Source of the DNA: Luzula sylvatica
Lineage: Eukaryota; Streptophyta; Magnoliopsida; Poales; Juncaceae
NCBI GenBank assembly: GCA_946800325.1
Contig: OX326958.1
Span: 59,637,793 to 59,701,792 of the forward strand
DNA length: 64,000 bases
Direction: 5' to 3'
The notes beneath the pieces are model-generated. The model had not been told where the DNA came from and did not search any database. It worked only from the letters and a program-made list of their open reading frames with translations. The position numbers and the translations under genes are program-made. Positions 40,132 to 53,990 of the stretch are shown here, one piece after another (the stretch's first letter is position 1; every line of letters starts with the position of its first letter).

Positions 40132-41247
40132 GGGCAGTTCAAATAACGTGTTTCTAGATCATTTGCATCGTATCTTTTAGTACATAACTTTTCACCAAAT
40201 TACACAAACACTAAGAAAGTTTGTTTTTCGATTCAAAATAAGATTTTAACCCTTTGAGGAGTTCAGATAACAAGTTTTTAGATCAGGTGTATCGTATCTT
40301 TTACTACATAACTTTTTACCAAATTTCAGAAACGCTAAGAAAGTTTGTTTTTCGATTCAAAACAAGATTTTAACGCTTTGAGGTGTTCAAATAACATGTT
40401 TTTAGATCATTTGTATCGTATCTTTTAGTACATAACTTTTCACCAAATTTCACAAACACTAAGAAATTTTGTTTTTCGATTCAAAACAAGATTTTAACGC
40501 TTTGAGGAGTTCAAATAACGTGTTTCTAGATCATTTGTATCGTATCTTTTACTACATAACGTTTCACCAAATTTCACAAACACTAAGAAAGTTTGTTTTT
40601 CGATTCAAAACATGATTTTAACGCTTTGAGGAGTTCAAATAACGTGTTTTTAGATCATTTGTATCGTATCTTTTACTACATAACTTTTCACCAAATTTCA
40701 CAAACACTAAGAGAGTTTGTTTTTCGATTCAAAACAAGATTTTAACGCTTTAAGGTGTTCAAATAACATGTTTTTAGATCAGGTGTATCGTATCTTTTAC
40801 TACATAACTTTTTACCAAATTTCAGAAACGCTAAGAAAGTTTGTTTTTCGATTCAAAACAAGATTGTAACGCTTTGAGGAGTTCAAATAACATGTTTTTA
40901 GATCATTTGTATCATATCTTTTACTACATAACTTTTCAGCAAATTTCACAAACACTAAGAAAGTTTGTTTTTCGATTCAAACCAAGATTTTAACGCTTTG
41001 AGGAGTTCAAATAACGTGTTTTTAGATCATTTGTATCGTATCTTTTACTACAAAACTTTTCACCAAATTTCACAAACACTAAGAAAGCTTGTTTTTCGAT
41101 TCAAAACAAGATTTTAACGCTTTGAGGAGTTCAAATAACATGTTTTTAGATCATTTGTTTCGTATCTTTTACTACATAACTTTTCACCAAATTTCACAAA
41201 CACTAAGAAAGTTTGTTTTTCGATTCAAAACAAGATTTTAACGCTTT
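40132..41247 (+). repeat. 9-monomer cassette (1116 bp), tandem with the next
   Basis: The GGGCAGTTC monomer lies at 40132 and 41248, exactly 9 x 124 bp apart. After GGGCAG come TTGCATCG with ATTACACA, CCCTTTGAGGAGTTCAGATAAC, GAGGTG, TTTCTAG with ATAACGTTTC, CATGATTTT with AGAGAG, TAAGGTG with CAGGTG, GATTGTAACG with ATCATATC, and CTACAAAAC with AAGCTTG. A GGGCAG head followed 578 bp later by AGAGAG recurs at 41248, 44721, 47821, 52163 and 62336, so it is the head module of the right-hand HORs. Confidence 0.88.
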
Positions 41248-44182
41248 GGGCAGTTCAAATAACGTGTTTCTAGATCATTTGCATCGTATCTTTTAGTACA
41301 TAACTTTTCAGCAAATTACACAAACACTAAGAAAGTTTGTTTTTCGATTCAAAATAAGATTTTAACCCTTTGAGGAGTTCAGATAACAAGTTTTTAGATC
41401 AGGTGTATCGTATCTTTTACTACATAACTTTTTACCAAATTTCAGAAACGCTAAGAAAGTTTGTTTTTCGATTCAAAACAAGATTTTAAAGCTTTGAGGT
41501 GTTCAAATAACATGTTTTTAGATCATTTGTATCATATCTATTAGTACATAACTTTTCACCAAATTTCACAAACACTAAGAAATTTTGTTTTTCGATTCAA
41601 AACAAGATTTTAACGCTTTGAGGAGTTCAAATAACGTGTTTCTAGATCATTTGTATTGTATCTTTTACTACATAACGTTTCACCAAATTTCACAAACACT
41701 AAGAAAGTTTGTTTTTCGATTCAAAACATGATTTTAACGCTTTGAGGAGTTCAAATAACGTGTTTTTAGATCATTTGTATCGTATCTTTTACTACATAAC
41801 TTTTCACCAAATTTCACAAACACTAAGAGAGTTTGTTTTTCGATTCAAAACAAGATTTTAACGCTTTAAGGTGTTCAAATAACATGTTTTTAGATCAGGT
41901 GTATCGTATCTTTTACTACATAACTTTTTACCAAATTTCAGAAACGCTAAGAAAGTTTGTTTTTCGATTCAAAACCAGATTGTAACGCTTTGAGGAGTTC
42001 AAATAACATGTTTTTAGATCATTTGTATCATATCTTTTACTACATAACTTTTCAGCAAATTTCACAAACACTAAGAAAGTTTGTTTTTCGATTCAAAAGA
42101 AGATTTGAACGCTTTGAGGAGTTCAAATAACGTGTTTTTAGATCATTTGTATCGTATCTTTTACTACAAAACTTTTCACCAAATTTCACAAACACTAAGA
42201 AAGCTTGTTTTTCGATTCAAAACAAGATTTTAACGCTTTGAGGAGTTCAAATAACATGTTTTTAGATCATTTGTATCGTATCTTTTACTACATAACTTTT
42301 CACCAAATTTCACAAACACTAAGAAATTTTGTTTTTCGATTCAAAACAAGATTTTAACGCTTTGAGGAGTTCAAATAACGTGTTTCTAGATCATTTGTAT
42401 CGTATCTTTTACTACATAACGTTTCACCAAATTTCACAAACACTAAGAAAGTTTGTTTTTCGATTCAAAACATGATTTTAACGCTTTGAGGAGTTCAAAT
42501 AACGTGTTTTTAGATCATTTGTATCGTATCTTTTACTACATAACTTTTCACCAAATTTCACAAACACTAAGAGAGTTTGTTTTTCGATTCAAAACAAGAT
42601 TTTAACGCTTTAAGGTGTTCAAATAACATGTTTTTAGATCAGGTGTATCGTATCTTTTACTACATAACTTTTTACCAAATTTCAGAAACGCTAAGAAAGT
42701 TTGTTTTTCGATTCAAAACAAGATTGTAACGCTTTGAGGAGTTCAAATAACATGTTTTTAGATCATTTGTATCATATCTTTTACTACATAACTTTTCAGC
42801 AAATTTCACAAACAGTAAGAAAGTTTGTTTTTCGATTCAAACCAAGATTTTAACGCTTTGAGGAGTTCAAATAACGTGTTTTTAGATCATTTGTATCGTA
42901 TCTTTTACTACAAAACTTTTCACCAAATTTCACAAACACTAAGAAAGCTTGTTTTTCGATTCAAAACAAGATTTTAACGCTTTGAGGAGTTCAAATAACA
43001 TGTTTTTAGATCATTTGTATCGTATCTTTTACTACATAACTTTTCACCAAATTTCACAAACACTAAGAAAGTTTGTTTTTCGATTCAAAACAAGATTTTA
43101 ACGCTTTGAGGTGTTCAAATATCATGTTATTAGATCATTTGTATCGTATCTTTTAGTACATAACTTTTCACCAAATTTCACAAACACTAAGAAATTTTGT
43201 TTTTCGATTCAAAACAAGATTTTAACGCTTTGAGGAGTTCAAATAACGTGTTTTTAGATCATTTGTATCGTATCTTTTACTACATAACTTTTCACCAAAT
43301 TTCACAAACACTAAGAGAGTTTGTTTTTCGATTCAAAACAAGATTTTAACGCTTTAAGGTGTTCAAATAACATGTTTTTAGATCAGGTGTATCGTATCTT
43401 TTACTACATAACTTTTTACCAAATTTCAGAAACGCTAAGAAAGTTTGTTTTTCGATTCAAAACAAGATTGTAACGCTTTGAGGAGTTCAAATAACATGTT
43501 TTTAGATCATTTGTACCATATCTTTTACTACATAACTTTTCAGCAAATTTCACAAACACTAAGAAAGTTTGTTTTTCGATTCAAAACAAGATTTTAACGC
43601 TTTGAGGAGTTCAAATAACGTGTTTTTAGATCATTTGTATCGTATCTTTTACTACAAAACTTTTCACCAAATTTCACAAACACTAAGAAAGCTTGTTTTT
43701 CGATTCAAAACAAGATTTTAACGCTTTGAGGAGTTCAAATAACGTGTTTTTAGATTATTTGTATCGTATCTTTTACTACATAACTTTTAACCAAATTTCA
43801 CAAACACTAATAAAGTTTGTTTTTCGATTTCAAAACAAGATTTTAACGCTTTGAGCAGTTCAAATAACGTGTTTTTAGATCATTTGTATCGTATCTTTTA
43901 GTACATCACTTTTCACCAAATTTCACAAACACTAAGAAAGTTTGTTTTTCGATTCAAAACAAGATTTTAACGCTTTGAGGAGTTCAAATAACGTGTTTTT
44001 AGATCATTTGTATCGTATCTTTTAGTACATAACTTTTCACCAAATTTCACAAACACTAAGAAAGTTTGTTTTTCGATTCAAAACATGATTTTAACGCTTT
44101 GAGGAGTTCAAATAACGTGTTTTTAGATCATTTGTATCGTATCTTTTACTACATAACTTTTCACCAAATTTCACAAACACTA
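40710..44182 (+). repeat. Nested HOR copy I, 28 monomers (3473 bp)
   Basis: The AGAGAG marker falls at 40710, 41826, 42570, 43314 and 44183. The steps are 1116, 744, 744 and 869 bp: 9, 6, 6 and 7 monomers. The unit is one 9-monomer head module, two 6-monomer cassettes and a 7-monomer spacer. The spacer, near 43.7-44.1 kb, carries TTAGATTATTTG, TTTTAACC, TAATAAAG, GAGCAG and TACATCAC. Individual 6-mers have private variants: GATTCAAAAGAAG with TTTGAACG at about 42104, ACAGTAAG at about 42813, ATATCATGTTATTAG at about 43120 and TTGTACC at 43513. Confidence 0.9.
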
Positions 44183-47100
44183 AGAGAGTTTGTTTTTCGA
44201 TTCAAAACAAGATTTTAACGCTTTAAGGTGTTCAAATAACATGTTTTTAGATCAGGTGTATCGTATCTTTTACTACATAACTTTTTACCAAATTTCAGAA
44301 ACGCTAAGAAAGTTTGTTTTTCGATTCAAAACAAGATTGTAACGCTTTGAGGAGTTCAAATAACATGTTTTTAGATCATTTGTATCATATCTTTTACTAC
44401 ATAACTTTTCAGCAAATTTCACAAACACTAAGAAAGTTTGTTTTTCGATTCAAACCAAGATTTTAACGCTTTGAGGAGTTCAAATAACGTGTTTTTAGAT
44501 CATTTGTATCGTATCTTTTACTACAAAACTTTTCACCAAATTTCACAAACACTAAGAAAGCTTGTTTTTCGATTCAAAACAAGATTTTAACGCTTTGAGG
44601 AGTTCAAATAACATGTTTTTAGATCATTTGTTTCGTATCTTTTACTACATAACTTTTCACCAAATTTCACAAACACTAAGAAAGTTTGTTTTTCGATTCA
44701 AAACAAGATTTTAACGCTTTGGGCAGTTCAAATAACGTGTTTCTAGATCATTTGCATCGTATCTTTTAGTACATAACTTTTCAGCAAATTACACAAACTC
44801 TAAGAAAGTTTGTTTTTCGATTCAAAATAAGATTTTAACCCTTTGAGGAGTTCAGATGACAAGTTTTTAGATCAGGTGTATCGTATCTTTTACTACATAA
44901 CTTTTTACCAAATTTCAGAAACGCTAAGAAAGTTTGTTTTTCGATTCAAAACAAGATTTTAAAGCTTTGAGGTGTTCAAATAACATGTTTTTAGATCATT
45001 TGTATCATATCTATTAGTACATAACTTTTCACCAAATTTCACAAACACTAAGAAATTTTGTTTTTCGATTCAAAACAAGATTTTAACGCTTTGAGGAGTT
45101 CAAATAACGTGTTTCTAGATCATTTGTATTGTATCTTTTACTACATAACGTTTCACCAAATTTCACAAACACTAAGAAAGTTTGTTTTTCGATTCAAAAC
45201 ATGATTTTAACGCTTTGAGGAGTTCAAATAACGTGTTTTTAGATCATTTGTATCGTATCTTTTACTACATAACTTTTCACCAAATTTCACAAACACTAAG
45301 AGAGTTTGTTTTTCGATTCAAAACAAGATTTTAACGCTTTAAGGTGTTCAAATAACATGTTTTTAGATCAGGTGTATCGTATCTTTTACTACATAACTTT
45401 TTACCAAATTTCAGAAACGCTAAGAAAGTTTGTTTTTCGATTCAAAACCAGATTGTAACGCTTTGAGGAGTTCAAATAACATGTTTTTAGATCATTTGTA
45501 TCATATCTTTTACTACATAACTTTTCAGCAAATTTCACAAACACTAAGAAAGTTTGTTTTTCGATTCAAAAGAAGATTTGAACGCTTTGAGGAGTTCAAA
45601 TAACGTGTTTTTAGATCATTTGTATCGTATCTTTTACTACAAAACTTTTCACCAAATTTCACAAACACTAAGAAAGCTTGTTTTTCGATTCAAAACAAGA
45701 TTTTAACGCTTTGAGGAGTTCAAATAACATGTTTTTAGATCATTTGTATCGTATCTTTTACTACATAACTTTTCACCAAATTTCACAAACACTAAGAAAT
45801 TTTGTTTTTCGATTCAAAACAAGATTTTAACGCTTTGAGGAGTTCAAATAACGTGTTTCTAGATCATTTGTATCGTATCTTTTACTACATAACGTTTCAC
45901 CAAATTTCACAAACACTAAGAAAGTTTGTTTTTCGATTCAAAACATGATTTTAACGCTTTGAGGAGTTCAAATAACGTGTTTTTAGATCATTTGTATCGT
46001 ATCTTTTACTACATAACTTTTCACCAAATTTCACAAACACTAAGAGAGTTTGTTTTTCGATTCAAAACAAGATTTTAACGCTTTAAGGTGTTCAAATAAC
46101 ATGTTTTTAGATCAGGTGTATCGTATCTTTTACTACATAACTTTTTACCAAATTTCAGAAACGCTAAGAAAGTTTGTTTTTCGATTCAAAACAAGATTGT
46201 AACGTTTTGAGGAGTTCAAATAACATGTTTTTAGATCATTTGTATCATATCTTTTACTACATAACTTTTCAGCAAATTTCACAAACAGTAAGAAAGTTTG
46301 TTTTTCGATTCAAACCAAGATTTTAACGCTTTGAGGAGTTCAAATAACGTGTTTTTAGATCATTTGTATCGTATCTTTTACTACAAAACTTTTCACCAAA
46401 TTTCACAAACACTAAGAAAGCTTGTTTTTCGATTCAAAACAAGATTTTAACGCTTTGAGGAGTTCAAATAACATGTTTTTAGATCATTTGTATCGTATCT
46501 TTTACTACATAACTTTTCACCAAATTTCACAAACACTAAGAAAGTTTGTTTTTCGATTCAAAACAAGATTTTAACGCTTTGAGGTGTTCAAATATCATGT
46601 TATTAGATCATTTGTATCGTATCTTTTAGTACATAACTTTTCACCAAATTTCACAAACACTAAGAAATTTTGTTTTTCGATTCAAACCAAGATTTTAACG
46701 CTTTGAGGAGTTCAAATAACGTGTTTTTAGATCATTTGTATCGTATCTTTTACTACATAACTTTTCACCAAATTTCACAAACACTAAGAGAGTTTGTTTT
46801 TCGATTCAAAACAAGATTTTAACGCTTTAAGGTGTTCAAATAACATGTTTTTAGATCAGGTGTATCGTATCTTTTACTACATAACTTTTTACCAAATTTC
46901 AGAAACGCTAAGAAAGTTTGTTTTTCGATTCAAAACAAGATTGTAACGCTTTGAGGAGTTCAAATAACATGTTTTTAGATCATTTGTACCATATCTTTTA
47001 CTACATAACTTTTCAGCAAATTTCACAAACACTAAGAAAGTTTGTTTTTCGATTCAAAACAAGATTTTAACGCTTTGAGGAGTTCAAATAACGTGTTTTT

Positions 47101-47282
47101 AGATCATTTGTATCGTATCTTTTACTACAAAACTTTTCACCAAATTTCACAAACACTAAGAAAGCTTGTTTTTCGATTCAAAACAAGATTTTAACGCTTT
47201 GAGGAGTTCAAATAACGTGTTTTTAGATTATTTGTATCGTATCTTTTACTACATAACTTTTAACCAAATTTCACAACCACTA
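44183..47282 (+). repeat. Nested HOR copy II, 25 monomers (3100 bp)
   Basis: AGAGAG markers at 44183, 45299, 46043 and 46787, with the equivalent site of the next copy at 47283, give steps of 1116, 744, 744 and 496 bp (9, 6, 6 and 4 monomers). The private variants TTGTACC (46987), CAGATGAC (44855) and AAAGAAG near 45569 match copies I or III at the expected offsets. Compared with copy I the spacer is three monomers shorter. At the end, TTTTAACC and CAACCACTAAGAAAG pass straight into TAAGGTG, so the AGAGAG monomer is replaced by a hybrid. Confidence 0.9.
45299..46786 (+). repeat. Two 6-monomer cassettes (744 bp each)
   Basis: The clearest example of the 6-mer: AGAGAG at 45299, 46043 and 46787, each exactly 6 x 124 bp apart. 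Order is AGAGAG, TAAGGTG with CAGGTG, GATTGTAACG with ATCATATC and CAGCAAA, CTACAAAAC with AAGCTTG, AACATG, and a variable sixth monomer. The sixth carries TTTCTAG with ACGTTTC in one cassette and GAGGTG with ATATCATGTTATTAG in the next. The same cassette lies at 41826-43313, 48399-49886, 52741-53484 and 62914-63657. Confidence 0.9.
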
Positions 47283-50200
47283 AGAAAGTTTGTTTTTCGA
47301 TTCAAAACAAGATTTTAACGCTTTAAGGTGTTCAAATAACATGTTTTTAGATCAGGTGTATCGTATCTTTTACTACATAACTTTTTACCAAATTTCAGAA
47401 ACGCTAAGAAAGTTTGTTTTTCGATTCAAAACAAGATTGTAACGCTTTGAGGAGTTCAAATAACATGTTTTTAGATCATTTGTATCATATCTTTTACTAC
47501 ATAACTTTTCAGCAAATTTCACAAACACTAAGAAAGTTTGTTTTTCGATTCAAACCAAGATTTTAACGCTTTGAGGAGTTCAAATAACGTGTTTTTAGAT
47601 CATTTGTATCGTATCTTTTACTACAAAACTTTTCACCAAATTTCACAAACACTAAGAAAGCTTGTTTTTCGATTCAAAACAAGATTTTAACGCTTTGAGG
47701 AGTTCAAATAACATGTTTTTAGATCATTTGTTTCGTATCTTTTACTACATAACTTTTCACCAAATTTCACAAACACTAAGAAAGTTTGTTTTTCGATTCA
47801 AAACAAGATTTTAACGCTTTGGGCAGTTCAAATAACGTGTTTCTAGATCATTTGCATCGTATCTTTTAGTACATAACTTTTCAGCAAATTACACAAACTC
47901 TAAGAAAGTTTGTTTTTCGATTCAAAATAAGATTTTAACCCTTTGAGGAGTTCAGATGACAAGTTTTTAGATCAGGTGTATCGTATCTTTTACTACATAA
48001 CTTTTTACCAAATTTCAGAAACGCTAAGAAAGTTTGTTTTTCGATTCAAAACAAGATTTTAAAGCTTTGAGGTGTTCAAATAACATGTTTTTAGATCATT
48101 TGTATCATATCTATTAGTACATAACTTTTCACCAAATTTCACAAACACTAAGAAATTTTGTTTTTCGATTCAAAACAAGATTTTAACGCTTTGAGGAGTT
48201 CAAATAACGTGTTTCTAGATCATTTGTATTGTATCTTTTACTACATAACGTTTCACCAAATTTCACAAACACTAAGAAAGTTTGTTTTTCGATTCAAAAC
48301 ATGATTTTAACGCTTTGAGGAGTTCAAATAACGTGTTTTTAGATCATTTGTATCGTATCTTTTACTACATAACTTTTCACCAAATTTCACAAACACTAAG
48401 AGAGTTTGTTTTTCGATTCAAAACAAGATTTTAACGCTTTAAGGTGTTCAAATAACATGTTTTTAGATCAGGTGTATCGTATCTTTTACTACATAACTTT
48501 TTACCAAATTTCAGAAACGCTAAGAAAGTTTGTTTTTCGATTCAAAACCAGATTGTAACGCTTTGAGGAGTTCAAATAACATGTTTTTAGATCATTTGTA
48601 TCATATCTTTTACTACATAACTTTTCAGCAAATTTCACAAACACTAAGAAAGTTTGTTTTTCGATTCAAAAGAAGATTTGAACGCTTTGAGGAGTTCAAA
48701 TAACGTGTTTTTAGATCATTTGTATCGTATCTTTTACTACAAAACTTTTCACCAAATTTCACAAACACTAAGAAAGCTTGTTTTTCGATTCAAAACAAGA
48801 TTTTAACGCTTTGAGGAGTTCAAATAACATGTTTTTAGATCATTTGTATCGTATCTTTTACTACATAACTTTTCACCAAATTTCACAAACACTAAGAAAT
48901 TTTGTTTTTCGATTCAAAACAAGATTTTAACGCTTTGAGGAGTTCAAATAACGTGTTTCTAGATCATTTGTATCGTATCTTTTACTACATAACGTTTCAC
49001 CAAATTTCACAAACACTAAGAAAGTTTGTTTTTCGATTCAAAACATGATTTTAACGCTTTGAGGAGTTCAAATAACGTGTTTTTAGATCATTTGTATCGT
49101 ATCTTTTACTACATAACTTTTCACCAAATTTCACAAACACTAAGAGAGTTTGTTTTTCGATTCAAAACAAGATTTTAACGCTTTAAGGTGTTCAAATAAC
49201 ATGTTTTTAGATCAGGTGTATCGTATCTTTTACTACATAACTTTTTACCAAATTTCAGAAACGCTAAGAAAGTTTGTTTTTCGATTCAAAACAAGATTGT
49301 AACGTTTTGAGGAGTTCAAATAACATGTTTTTAGATCATTTGTATCATATCTTTTACTACATAACTTTTCAGCAAATTTCACAAACAGTAAGAAAGTTTG
49401 TTTTTCGATTCAAACCAAGATTTTAACGCTTTGAGGAGTTCAAATAACGTGTTTTTAGATCATTTGTATCGTATCTTTTACTACAAAACTTTTCACCAAA
49501 TTTCACAAACACTAAGAAAGCTTGTTTTTCGATTCAAAACAAGATTTTAACGCTTTGAGGAGTTCAAATAACATGTTTTTAGATCATTTGTATCGTATCT
49601 TTTACTACATAACTTTTCACCAAATTTCACAAACACTAAGAAAGTTTGTTTTTCGATTCAAAACAAGATTTTAACGCTTTGAGGTGTTCAAATATCATGT
49701 TATTAGATCATTTGTATCGTATCTTTTAGTACATAACTTTTCACCAAATTTCACAAACACTAAGAAATTTTGTTTTTCGATTCAAACCAAGATTTTAACG
49801 CTTTGAGGAGTTCAAATAACGTGTTTTTAGATCATTTGTATCGTATCTTTTACTACATAACTTTTCACCAAATTTCACAAACACTAAGAGAGTTTGTTTT
49901 TCGATTCAAAACAAGATTTTAACGCTTTAAGGTGTTCAAATAACATGTTTTTAGATCAGGTGTATCGTATCTTTTACTACATAACTTTTTACCAAATTTC
50001 AGAAACGCTAAGAAAGTTTGTTTTTCGATTCAAAACAAGATTGTAACGCTTTGAGGAGTTCAAATAACATGTTTTTAGATCATTTGTACCATATCTTTTA
50101 CTACATAACTTTTCAGCAAATTTCACAAACACTAAGAAAGTTTGTTTTTCGATTCAAAACAAGATTTTAACGCTTTGAGGAGTTCAAATAACGTGTTTTT

Positions 50201-50476
50201 AGATCATTTGTATCGTATCTTTTACTACAAAACTTTTCACCAAATTTCACAAACACTAAGAAAGCTTGTTTTTCGATTCAAAACAAGATTTTAACGCTTT
50301 GAGGAGTTCAAATAACGTGTTTTTAGATTATTTGTATCGTATCTTTTACTACATAACTTTTAACCAAATTTCACAAACACTAATAAAGTTTGTTTTTCGA
50401 TTTCAAAACAAGATTTTAACGCTTTGAGCAGTTCAAATAACGTGTTTTTAGATCATTTGTATCGTATCTTTTAGTA
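47283..50476 (+). repeat. Nested HOR copy III plus the spacer type seen after copy I
   Basis: Sites match copy II at +3100 bp: CAGATGAC at 47955, AGAGAG at 48399, 49143 and 49887, TTGTACC at 50087. After the last cassette the sequence again runs into TTAGATTATTTG, TAATAAAG, GAGCAG and TACGTCAC (50477), matching the copy I spacer at +6573 bp, which equals 3473 plus 3100. The simplest reading is that copies II and III came from one ancestor and that the spacer was lost only at their shared junction near 47.28 kb. Confidence 0.88.
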
Positions 50477-51560
50477 CGTCACTTTTCACCAAATTTCACA
50501 AACACTAAGAAAGTTTGTTTTTCGATTCAAAACAAGATTTTAACGCTTTGAGGAGTTCAAATAACGTGTTTTTAGATCATTTGTATCGTATCTTTTAGTA
50601 CATAACTTTTCACCAAATTTCACAAACACTAAGAAAGTTTGTTTTTCGATTCAAAACAAGATTTTAACGTTTGGAGGAGTTCAAATAACGTGTTTTTAGA
50701 TCATTTGTATCATATCTTTTACTACATAACTTTTCACCAAATTTCACAAACTCTAAGAAAGTTTGTTTTCCGATTCAAAACAAGATTTTAACGCTTTGAG
50801 GGGTTCAAATAATGTGTTTTTAGATCATTCGTATCGTATCTTTTACTACATAACTTTTCACCAAATTTCGCAAACACTAAGAAAGTTTGTTTTTCGATTC
50901 AAAACAAGATTTTAACGCTTTGAGGAGTTCAAATAACGTTTTTCTAGATCATTTGTATCGTATCTTTTACTACATAACTTTTCGCCAAATTTCACAAACA
51001 CTAAGAAAGTTTGTTTTTCGATTCAAAACAAGATTTTAACGCTTTGAGGAGTTCAAACAACGTGTTTCCAGATCATTTGCATCGTATCTTTTAGTACATA
51101 ACTTTTCACCAAATTTCACAAACACTAAGAAAGTTTGTTTTTCGATTCAAAACAAGATTTTAACGCTTTGAGGAGTTCAAATAACGGATTTCTAGATCAT
51201 TTGTATCGTATCTTTTACTACATAACTTTTCACCAAATTTCACAAACACTAAGAAACTTTGTTTTTCGATTCAAAACAAGATCTTAACGCTTTGAGGAGT
51301 TCAAATAACGTGTTTTTAGATCATTTATATCGTATCTTTTACTACATAACTTTTCACCAAATTTCACAAACACCAAGAAAGTTTGTTTTTCGATTCAAAA
51401 CAAGATTTTAACGCATTGAGGTGTTCAAATAACATGTTTTTAGATCATTTGTATCGTATCTTTTAGTACATAACTTTTCACCAAATTTCACAAACACTAA
51501 GAAAGTTTGTTTTTCGATTCAAAACAAGATTTAAACGCTTTGAGGAGTTCAAATAACGGG
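50477..51560 (+). repeat. Mosaic monomers between nested copies III and IV
   Basis: About nine monomers close to the consensus carry scattered private changes: TTTGGAGGAG (50671), TTTTCCGATTC (50767), GAGGGGTTC (50798), CATTCGTATCG (50826), TTTCGCAAAC (50868), CAAACAACG (51055) and TTTCCAGATC (51066). I see no internal HOR. Single-copy changes like these suggest monomers left out of recent amplification. The 124-bp phase is kept. Confidence 0.75.
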
Positions 51561-53990
51561 TTTCTAGATAATTTGTATCGTATCTTTTACTACATAACTT
51601 TTTACCAAATTTCACAAACACTAAGAAAGTTTGTTTTTCGATTCAAAACAAGAATTTAACGCTTTGAGGAGTTCAAATAACGTGTTTTTAGATCATTTGC
51701 ATCGTATCTTTTACTACATAACTTTTCACCAAATTTCACAAACCCTAAGAAAGTTTGTTTTTCGATTTCAAAACAAGATTTTAACGCTTTGAGGAGTTCA
51801 AATAACGTGTTTTTAGATCATTTGTATCGTATCTTTTAGTACATAACTTTTCACGAAATTTTACAAACACTAAGAAAGTTTATTTTTCGATTCAAAACAA
51901 GATTTTAAAGCTTTGAGGAGTTCAAATAACCTGTTTTTAGATCATTTACATCGTATCTTTTAGTACATAACTTTTCACCAAATTACACAAACACTAAGAA
52001 AGTTTGTTTTTCGATTCAAAATAAGATTTTAACCCTTTGAGGAGTTCAAATAACGTGTTTCTAGATCATTTGTTTCGTATCTTTTACTACATAAATTTTC
52101 ACCAAATTTCACAAACACTAAGAAAGTTTGTTTTTCGATTCAAAACAAGATTTTAACGCTTTGGGCAGTTCAAATAACGTGTTTCTAGATCATTTGCATC
52201 GTATCTTTTAGTACATAACTTTTCAGCAAATTACACAAACACAAAGAAAGTTTGTTTTTCGATTCAAAATAAGATTTTAACCCTTTGAGGAGTTCAGATA
52301 ACAAGTTTTTAGATCAGGTGTATCGTATCTTTTACTACATAACTTTTTACCAAATTTCAGAAACGCTAAGAAAGTTTGTTTTTCGATTCAAAACAAGATT
52401 TTAAAGCTTTGAGGTGTTCAAATAACATGTTTTTAGATCATTTGTATCATATCTATTAGTACATAACTTTTCACCAAATTTCACAAACACTAAGAAATTT
52501 TGTTTTTCGATTCAAAACAAGATTTTAACGCTTTGAGGAGTTCAAATAACGTGTTTCTAGATCATTTGTATTGTATCTTTTACTACATAACGTTTCACCA
52601 AATTTCACAAACACTAAGAAAGTTTGTTTTTCGATTCAAAACATGATTTTAACGCTTTGAGGAGTTCAAATAACGTGTTTTTAGATCATTTGTATCGTAT
52701 CTTTTACTACATAACTTTTCACCAAATTTCACAAACACTAAGAGAGTTTGTTTTTCGATTCAAAACAAGATTTTAACGCTTGAAGGTGTTCAAATAACAT
52801 GTTTTTAGATCAGGTGTATCGTATCTTTTACTACATAACTTTTTACCAAATTTCAGAAACGCTAAGAAAGTTTGTTTTTCGATTCAAAACAAGATTGTAA
52901 CGCTTTGAGGAGTTCAAATAACATGTTTTTAGATCATTTGTATCATATCTTTTACTACATAACTTTTCAGCAAATTTCACAAACACTAAGAAAGTTTGTT
53001 TTTCGATTCAAAACAAGATTTGAACGCTTTGAGGAGTTCAAATAACGTGTTTTTAGATCATTTGTATCGTATCTTTTACTACAAAACTTTTCACCAAATT
53101 TCACAAACACTAAGAAAGCTTGTTTTTCGATTCAAAACAAGATTTTAACGCTTTGAGGAGTTCAAATAACATGTTTTTAGATCATTTGTATCGTATCTTT
53201 TACTACATAACTTTTCACCAAATTTCACAAACACTAAGAAATTTTGTTTTTCGATTCAAAACAAGATTTTAACGCTTTGAGGAGTTCAAATAACGTGTTT
53301 CTAGATCATTTGTATCGTATCTTTTACTACATAACGTTTCACCAAATTTCACAAACACTAAGAAAGTTTGTTTTTCGATTCAAAACATGATTTTAACGCT
53401 TTGAGGAGTTCAAATAACGTGTTTTTAGATCATTTGTATCGTATCTTTTACTACATAACTTTTCACCAAATTTCACAAACAATAAGAGAGTTTGTTTTTC
53501 GATTCAAAACAAGATTTTAACGCTTTAAGGTGTTCAAATAACATGTTTTTAGATCAGGTGTATCGTATCTTTTACTACATAACTTTTTACCAAATTTCAG
53601 AAACGCTAAGAAAGTTTGTTTTTCGATTCAAAACAAGATTGTAACGCTGTGAGGAGTTCAAATAACATGTTTTTAGATCATTTGTATCATATCTTTTACT
53701 ACATAACTTTTCAGCAAATTTCACAAACACTAAGAAAGTTTGTTTTTCGATTCAAAACAAGATTTTAACGCTTTGAGGAGTTCAAATAACGTGTTTTTAG
53801 ATCATTTGTATCGTATCTTTTACTACAAAACTTTTCACCAAATTTCACAAACACTAAGAAAGCTTGTTTTTCGATTCAAAACAAGATTTTAACGCTTTGA
53901 GGAGTTCAAATGACGTGTTTTTAGATTCTTTGTATCGTATCTTTTAGTTCATCACCTTTCACCAAATTTCACAAACACTAAGAAAGTTTG
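51561..53990 (+). repeat. Nested HOR copy IV, shorter form
   Basis: GGGTTTCTAG at 51558, CACGAAATT at 51852, GGGCAG at 52163, and AGAGAG at 52741 and 53485 define a head module with one full 744-bp cassette step, where copies I to III have two. The spacer follows at once, with TAGTTCATCACC at 53950. It stands 3473 bp after the equivalent TACGTCAC at 50477. The last monomer is unusually altered (AAATGACG, TTAGATTCTTTG, CACCTTTC). Confidence 0.85.
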
